Shown: piece by piece, positions 8,701-9,632 of the stretch
Position numbering within the stretch: position 1 is the first letter of the stretch
Layout of the letters: every line of letters begins with the position of its first letter
DNA from: JAFAVZ01 sp036009105
GTDB taxonomy: Bacteria; Acidobacteriota; Thermoanaerobaculia; Gp7-AA8
Assembly: GCA_036009105.1 (NCBI GenBank)
Contig: DASYMJ010000261.1
Span: 1 to 9,632, forward strand
DNA: 9,632 bases
Reading direction: 5' to 3'
Position numbers and translations under genes: made by a program
Notes under the pieces: model-generated
The model's input: the letters and a program-made list of their open reading frames with translations, nothing else
Databases searched by the model: none
What the model was told of the DNA's origin: nothing

Positions 8701-9632
8701 CCCCGGCGGCCTGCTCCGCGACGGCAGCAATGACATCGGCGTCGAAGGCGTGCTCGAGCCGGGCTCCACCTTCGACGTCTTCTACATCGACGGCTTCAAC
8801 GTCGGCTACCAGCGCAAGGCCGTTCCGGAAGGCAACGCCCTGGCCTTGACGCCGCCCGCCGACCGGCAGGTCACGGCCGGTCCGTTCGCCACCCTGCCCC
8901 TCGTGCTCGACACGACCAACCCGCTCCAGCCGCGCGTGCTGCAGAACGGCGCGTACGCGAACGGGAACATCTCGTTCGTCGCGCCGGCCGGCGTGCAGTC
9001 AATGTTCATCTCCGAGCGCTCCGCGTTCATCGCGCCGAGCTTCCTGCGCGGCAGCGAGCCGGCCTCGCTGGTGAGCAACCGCACCGGCGCCGACTACGTG
9101 GTCATCACCCCCGCCGCCCTCCGCGACGGCGCGCAGCAGCTGGCCAACCTCCGCAACTCGGACGGCCTGCAGACGCTGGTGGTCGATCTCGACCAGATCT
9201 ACGACGAGCTCAACGGCGGCAACCCCAACCCGTCCGCCATCCGCTCCTTCATCGCCATCACCAGCCGCTGGAGCCGCAGGCCGAAGTACTTCGTGCTCAT
9301 CGGCGGCGGTACGGTGGACTACCGCGGCCTCCAGGATTCGCCCGGCCTGATGCCGCCCATGATGTTCCGGACCAGCGACGGGCTCTACGCCTCCGACTCG
9401 CTCTACGCCGACCGCACGCTGGACAACATCCCGGACGTGGCCCTCGGCCGCATCCCGGTCAGCAACGCCGACGAGCTGAACGCGTATCTGCAGAAGCTCT
9501 CCGCTGCGGCGCGCGCCAACACGGCGGCCTCGAAGATCGTCTGGAGCGCGGATGCGGTCGATCGCGGGGCGAGCTTCCGCGACGCCAGCCTCAAGGCGGA
9601 GGCGCCGCTGGCCGGACGTCCGGCCACGCGCA
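5729..9632 (+). CDS. Exported multidomain gingipain-like C25 protein, copy 2 (3' partial)
   Basis: This frame stays open from the ATG at 5729 to the window end (1301 codons plus one base) with no stop. The protein matches copy 1 collinearly from the N-terminal beta region to the middle of the C25 domain, with a net difference of only 6 residues. Landmarks are: a signal peptide (RLFGRRAAAMG then a hydrophobic stretch, ending near NAAS); YHYFVEVPPG; the jelly-roll-like module (about 150-300); CSC (C377, C379) with DFDYDS; IYFPTDA; GFNVYR; FYGEKGDTLFSNDRVYRI; YWFWDY (Y917); IYDELNGGNPNPSAIRSFI; VLIGGGTVDY; DSLYAD; GRIP; and WSAD (D1275). By comparison with copy 1, the catalytic His and Cys would lie about 31 and 65 codons beyond the window, so activity cannot be judged. 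ATGs at 5774 and 5780 would cut off the charged n-region, and the leader dyad and ribosome-binding site support 5729. It has its own promoter-like box. Confidence 0.9.
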   Translation, partial: MSSGSLRLFGRRAAAMGMSVCVALSLNAASSGNTALLTPQGTSAGTAVGDYVSDTNALNTAYHYFVEVPPGLTTLTVDLFDPDIGLGGANEDTAGRDRDRGGAYNSTAGYSIFKPNGTARTASFATGTVAAPAGSDNAWTTLFTTTPDTVRDNFAAAAYTNNNGVVNWTTNWAESNDDNNAGAGLIQITGGELRIQDNGNAAPSTIEREADTSTYGTATLTFTMRTANVSANDVMLLQASSNGGGAWTTVATYTGAFASTNQSYDISAFKATNTRIRFIESANYNGTDQFFVDNVQIADNQITPGHWEVRVDMSSAVDATADDINALGLRAHDGTSGAGGTELNMYVDGIVAYGVNPPNAGTTTRTYQFYPWVSSGCSCLENDFDYDSNEGNTGSMTFTARAGGTFTQSIASTGLSGENAWNRDTITGFTTDQASINYGIWDWDASITSYVNGNGQNGNYTTTYLATSTAAANPPTANPPANSFRIYFPTDAGAAPAKPYIEQLLTSRGAGLLQVGVPHRYTVTVRVENPTSRAITFSSPTNIVTANVPGGGAVYGGNAQVGQGSILSQPAVGGTGNITWNPGSVAAGATTIMSYDLTVTAASAGQRILVTGAATGANGTRALYVDETGNTTQARATNQVGPICELAVTEGLVTDVMIASFEAAVKQNKTTIEWTTASENGTIGFNVYRVDAARNGALTPVNDRPLPANVGAPQGGTYRLVDKSNSSTNTSYVLEELTASGKKNRYGPFPATTARRNIDIPWNGASDRQPRHGSTTSVSIPVNGSPKKLTSVAVMAGVNKTGVVRVAASDVASMLNLPLQPLLAAIQNRTIAVTNNGKPVAWNPTAANDAILFYGEKGDTLFSNDRVYRIELGAATPMSVVQVAPSAAPIATFNTTRDLETDSFAATVLPLDPNSDYWFWDYVLSGDATDGRRTFTVNVPSVASAGNATLQVRLQGAQASTPHRARVSLNGAPIGEVTWTSLDGKTADLSIPGGLLRDGSNDIGVEGVLEPGSTFDVFYIDGFNVGYQRKAVPEGNALALTPPADRQVTAGPFATLPLVLDTTNPLQPRVLQNGAYANGNISFVAPAGVQSMFISERSAFIAPSFLRGSEPASLVSNRTGADYVVITPAALRDGAQQLANLRNSDGLQTLVVDLDQIYDELNGGNPNPSAIRSFIAITSRWSRRPKYFVLIGGGTVDYRGLQDSPGLMPPMMFRTSDGLYASDSLYADRTLDNIPDVALGRIPVSNADELNAYLQKLSAAARANTAASKIVWSADAVDRGASFRDASLKAEAPLAGRPATR
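7141..7174 (+). repeat. ANPP linker repeat in the second protease
   Basis: GGCCAATCCGCC occurs at 7141-7152 and again at 7156-7167 (period 15), followed by a third partial GGCCAAT at 7168-7174. It encodes ANPPTANPPAN, a Pro/Ala/Asn linker between the CSC-containing region and the next beta domain. Copy 1 has the matching but less regular ANPTANPEAN near 2609-2638. It is probably a flexible hinge between folded domains. Confidence 0.7.

Larger units (their letters stand above)
5694..9632 (+). repeat. Divergent direct duplication, unit 2
   Basis: This is the second member of the tandem pair and is cut by the window end. No transposase, terminal repeat or integrase trace flanks either unit, so duplication by recombination within the chromosome is the simplest reading. 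Whether further copies follow downstream cannot be seen. Confidence 0.88.

Noticed and set aside
7747..8733. A 328-codon + strand frame inside the second protease gene
   Set aside because: It is a shifted frame rich in Arg, Gln, Pro and His, typical of a GC-rich shadow, while the main frame carries GFNVYR and YWFWDY.

Overview
The window is GC-rich DNA, estimated by eye at about two thirds G+C, with codons ending almost always in C or G. It comes from a high-GC bacterium. A MacB-type ABC permease and large Sec-exported proteins fit a Gram-negative cell, but nothing in the window fixes the phylum. All genes lie on the + strand.

Layout: (1) Bases 2-1132 are the 3' part of a MacB/FtsX-family ABC-transporter permease whose start lies upstream of the window. 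(2) Bases 1133-1217 are a short intergenic region with a TATAAT box and a 5' leader. (3) Bases 1218-5621 encode a complete 1467-residue exported protein. A long series of beta-rich domains precedes a C-terminal gingipain-type (peptidase family C25) cysteine protease domain with a visible His/Cys dyad (H1326, C1360). (4) Bases 5622-5728 are a second intergenic region with the same promoter/leader design. (5) Bases 5729-9632 are the first 1301 codons of a second protein, collinear with the first over its whole visible length. It runs off the window just before its catalytic His and Cys would appear. It is easily missed by ORF callers because it has no stop codon here.

The main observation is that this is a tandem duplication (period 4511 bp) of a very large C25-type protease gene, and that a short non-coding leader was kept along with the coding part. 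In both copies a -10-like box is followed, exactly 8 bases later, by GGTTCCCACC. This sits in a 5-bp inverted repeat with an identical TCCC centre (TCGGT/ACCGA in copy 1, TTGGT/ACCAA in copy 2). The one stem position that differs has changed on both sides, so pairing is kept. The dyad starts at the predicted transcription start and runs directly into the AAAGGG ribosome-binding sequence. It could be a 5'-terminal mRNA hairpin controlling stability or translation, or a shared operator.

Working together: each protease gene appears to have its own promoter, so the two may be expressed separately but under a shared control. The proteins are predicted to be exported by Sec. No Por/type IX sorting domain, LPXTG, PEP-CTERM or other C-terminal anchor is visible on the complete copy, so it is probably soluble after export. 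The permease upstream is probably the end of a separate operon, and a functional link to the proteases is not shown by the sequence.
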